Source: Hymenolepis diminuta
Lineage: Eukaryota; Platyhelminthes; Cestoda; Cyclophyllidea; Hymenolepididae
Assembly: GCA_900708905.1 (NCBI GenBank)
Contig: CAADRB010000036.1
Location: 310,001 to 374,000, forward strand
Reading direction: 5' to 3'
Length of the DNA stretch: 64,000 nucleotides
A program made the translations under genes and the position numbers. This document shows, in pieces, positions 62,301 through 64,000 of the stretch (its first letter is position 1; each line of letters starts with the position of its first letter). Under the pieces are notes generated by a model, which did not search any database, had not been told where the DNA came from, and was given only the letters and a program-made list of their open reading frames with translations.

Positions 62301-64000
62301 AACTAAATCAAATACACTATGAAAAAAGAAACCAACCAAATGACATAAAAATAGCATATGATGCATATAAATTTAAAATTAATAATGAAGAAATTAAAAA
62401 TACATCCTAAGGTTTATTTACCATTGTTGTCATGAGAACCGAAACGTAAAATAATTTCAGGAGTCCCGGAATTGTAATCATTATTATTTGTCAGATCTAA
62501 ATAAAATATTGCCCACGCTTATTTTTTAAATCGCAAAGGAAAATAATCAATACTCTGTATTGTCTGGATACAGAGTATTCGCAGGATAAAAGTTAATTTA
62601 ATGTGAAAAGAGTAAAATAAATGATGGAATATAATATTTTTATCGGGGTCGAATGCGTAGAAGAGAAAGAGCACGAAGCGTTTGGGTATATTATGTATCA
62701 GTGAACAAGCTTACGACGCAGTTCAAATTTCCTTTCATCCTTTCCCTTCTGACATATTACCATTTGAATGCATTTTCCCCATTTGACTTTGGAACTCACT
62801 ATACCTACATTATTAATACTCCTTGAATAATAGGAGATTTCTTTTCAATAAATCACTAAGGTTATGGAGTGCCAGATAATCCGAGAATAGTGGTAAAGAA
62901 AGTGCTTCTATTTGTTCTCTAATTCAAGTTTGATTAGGTGTTTTTTTGTATTTTTTGATAAGCTAAACTTCTAAGCATGCAATTTTTATGAATATTATTT
63001 GAAAACACGATTTTTCATAAATGGGAATAGAAATAGCATTAGAAAGCAATTTCCTTGTTGAATTAGTCATTTTTGATTCAAATAGAATATAAGATACTTT
63101 TAAGTCAAAGTTCATCTGTTTGTGGTAACAGAAAGGGAAAATTTGAGAGATTTAATTTATCAGAGATTTTGTCAGACTATTGTATTCAAATACTTGCGTT
63201 GGCCAAGTGCAGACAATGCATTTCACCCCTCATGCCAAAAGTTTGCATGCATATTGATTATCGATTTGCAGTCGCAATATCCTATTATGACTCAGCTCAT
63301 CAGTATGTGGTACCCTATTTTCTCCCACTTGCTTCTTTTCAGCTCTCCTTTTACTGCTTACACGCAATTTATCTACGGTTTACACTGAGGCCTTAGTTCT
63401 CTAGTACGAGAAAAGCGTTTGCCGTCTTGGGAAAACTTTTAGCCCTAAATGGTTTTTCTTGAAGAAGCTTGTTCAATGTTTTAATAGTATCGCACAAATC
63501 TTACTTTTGTATAGCATTTGTTGAAGGCTCGCTCACTTTAACGTGTACATGAAGCTAAACATACTTTATCCGATTAGCAAATGTCAGCCTCTCAAGCAGA
63601 CTTGTCAAATGGGCAATAGCTAGAAAACTTTGTGTTACATCCGCTCGTCATTACTTTCACTTCAGTGCCATTCGTGAGAGCGCGTACTTTTGTGTGACCC
63701 TTCTTTCCTCTTTTGAATCAAGGAATGAACCTCTGTTATTTCAGATCTGCTGATTTGAATAACCTTGAATATTTTCTGTGATAAATGAGCATTTATGAGT
63801 GCCCATGCACCATACCCAGATGAAATAGATAGCGCGTAGAGGGGAAAATAGCAAAAGAAAAAGTAACATACAAGATCGGGGACCATTTTGCTGCACGGGA
63901 ACAAGTCTGACATCTCCGTAGTCTGCACGGCCCTCTGAAGTCTCATCACTACTGGTGGTAGTAGTATAGCAGATATCGGAATTTGAGGAATTTTCATATC
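47125..64000 (-). CDS. Unrecognised modular protein built from phase 1-1 exons, hydrophobic C-terminus (partial)
   Basis: Exons (high-low): 64000-63872 (open at edge), 62496-62422, 59429-59322, 59100-59026, 58058-57948, 57881-57735, 57469-57305, 57221-57150, 56414-56265, 54392-54258, 52694-52611, 51982-51854, 50513-50418, 50288-50109, 49130-48987, 48948-48832, 48541-48404, 47360-47125. Each internal exon is 3n long, enters with two bases and leaves with one, so any can be skipped without a frameshift. Together they give about 760 residues. The protein is rich in Asn, Asp, Ser, Thr, Pro and Arg, has few Cys, and carries N-glycosylation sequons (NST, NDT). One exon is proline-rich (SHPPPPPLNPGPP). 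Two related modules read DDPRIAAF and DPRVTFDP. The last exon ends with a membrane-type segment (LSGMAFILMVVLCLKIILS) and TEACPFI. I know no family for it. A cestode surface or secreted antigen with a micro-exon-gene-like architecture is my inference. Confidence 0.75.
52611..52694 (-). CDS. Short internal exon of the modular gene (DPRVTFDP module)
   Basis: 84 bases, phase 1-1, acceptor ACGCCAAG and donor A/GTGACG. It encodes PRVTFDPHTTTDANHR then RSDDRERGGNAS. It resembles DDPRIAAFTPGG at the end of exon 56414-56265, the only internal similarity I could see between modules. The acceptor is weaker than the alternative four codons upstream, but only this choice keeps the 1-1 phase and the frame open. 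Confidence 0.6.
53182..53397 (+). other. Unassigned open frame with raised GC, opposite strand to the modular gene
   Basis: From an acceptor-like AATTTTAG at 53228, a + strand frame encodes KICEVCNATNVDQLNLES, then ARTFWKGESATDRVASKLG, and ends RSVKHFE-stop. The 150 bases are less AT-rich than their flanks. No family was recognised, and the opposite strand is open as well, so this may be a conserved noncoding or retroposed piece. Coding status is uncertain. Confidence 0.2.
59516..59527 (-). CDS. Candidate 12-base micro-exon of the modular gene
   Basis: On the - strand, GTGTCAG / AGTCAGTAGACG / GTACTT. Two bases, three codons (SVD) and one base reproduce exactly the phase 1-1 rule of the surrounding exons. 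The polypyrimidine tract is weak, so this could be chance. Confidence 0.3.
60140..60219 (-). other. WD40-like fragment resembling a WRAP53/TCAB1 N-terminal blade
   Basis: After the acceptor GCTCTTTTTTAG, the - strand encodes FFHGAINFSPDGNCLFTDQK and then soon a stop. The spacing F-x-x-G-x-x-x-x-P-D-G-x-C-x-x-T is that of the first WD repeat of WRAP53 (telomerase Cajal-body protein). No further blades were seen, so it would be a fragment or chance. It is in phase 1 at its 5' end but has no usable phase-1 donor. Confidence 0.2.
61598..61630 (-). CDS. Candidate 33-base micro-exon of the modular gene
   Basis: On the - strand, acceptor CATTTATTTGCAG, then two bases plus ten codons (RIRETKWAKE) and one base, then donor GTAGAA. 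It obeys the phase 1-1 rule. The composition (Arg/Lys/Glu) differs somewhat from the other modules, so confidence is modest. Confidence 0.3.

Larger units (their letters stand above)
59528..62421. other. Long introns or spacer in the 5' half of the modular gene
   Basis: Apart from a possible 33-base micro-exon (61598-61630) and a WD-repeat-like fragment (60140-60219), no exon was recognised in nearly 3 kb. More micro-exons too short to recognise by eye are possible. Confidence 0.4.

Overview
The window looks like flatworm nuclear DNA, most likely from a tapeworm. It is AT-rich by eye and has long introns with GT..AG borders. It carries animal-type signalling genes, mariner transposons and a scattered tRNA-like SINE family, and I see no bacterial gene organisation. 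A hymenolepidid-like cestode is my best guess. That guess rests on base composition and gene style only; no base count or database search was run.

Layout, left to right. (1) Positions 1-5145, + strand: the 3' two exons of a 3-ketodihydrosphingosine reductase gene (KDSR, sphingolipid synthesis in the ER). (2) 6634-15184, + strand: a 12-exon KDM7/PHF8-type JmjC histone demethylase. Its Fe(II) ligands are intact, and no PHD finger is visible in the window. Two near-identical dead mariner fragments sit in its introns in opposite orientation. (3) 15952-41117, - strand, convergent with KDM7: a 25-kb gene for Son of sevenless (SOS), the Ras guanine-nucleotide exchange factor. Histone-fold, DH, PH, REM, CDC25 and Grb2-binding proline-rich parts can all be read across about 17 exons. 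Its introns hold a deletion-derivative mariner with intact ends, an LTR-like block, a GC-rich block and several SINEs. (4) 42478-45845, - strand: a short PKN-type AGC kinase whose complete kinase domain and C-tail fit six exons, without the HR1 and C2 regions of animal PKN. (5) 47125 to the right edge, - strand: an unrecognised modular gene. At least 18 short exons are readable; every internal one is phase 1-1, and the last encodes a hydrophobic C-terminal segment. This is the most novel locus here.

SOS and the PKN-type kinase are both signalling proteins and lie on the same strand about 1.3 kb apart. The modular gene lies just upstream of the kinase. Its exon phase would allow splicing straight into the kinase's first exon, so the two could form one transcription unit with alternative 3' ends. 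KDSR and KDM7 are lipid-metabolism and chromatin neighbours with no evident functional link. Exon borders were placed by reading splice signals, codon phase and family similarity by eye; phase closure across consecutive exons is the main internal check.
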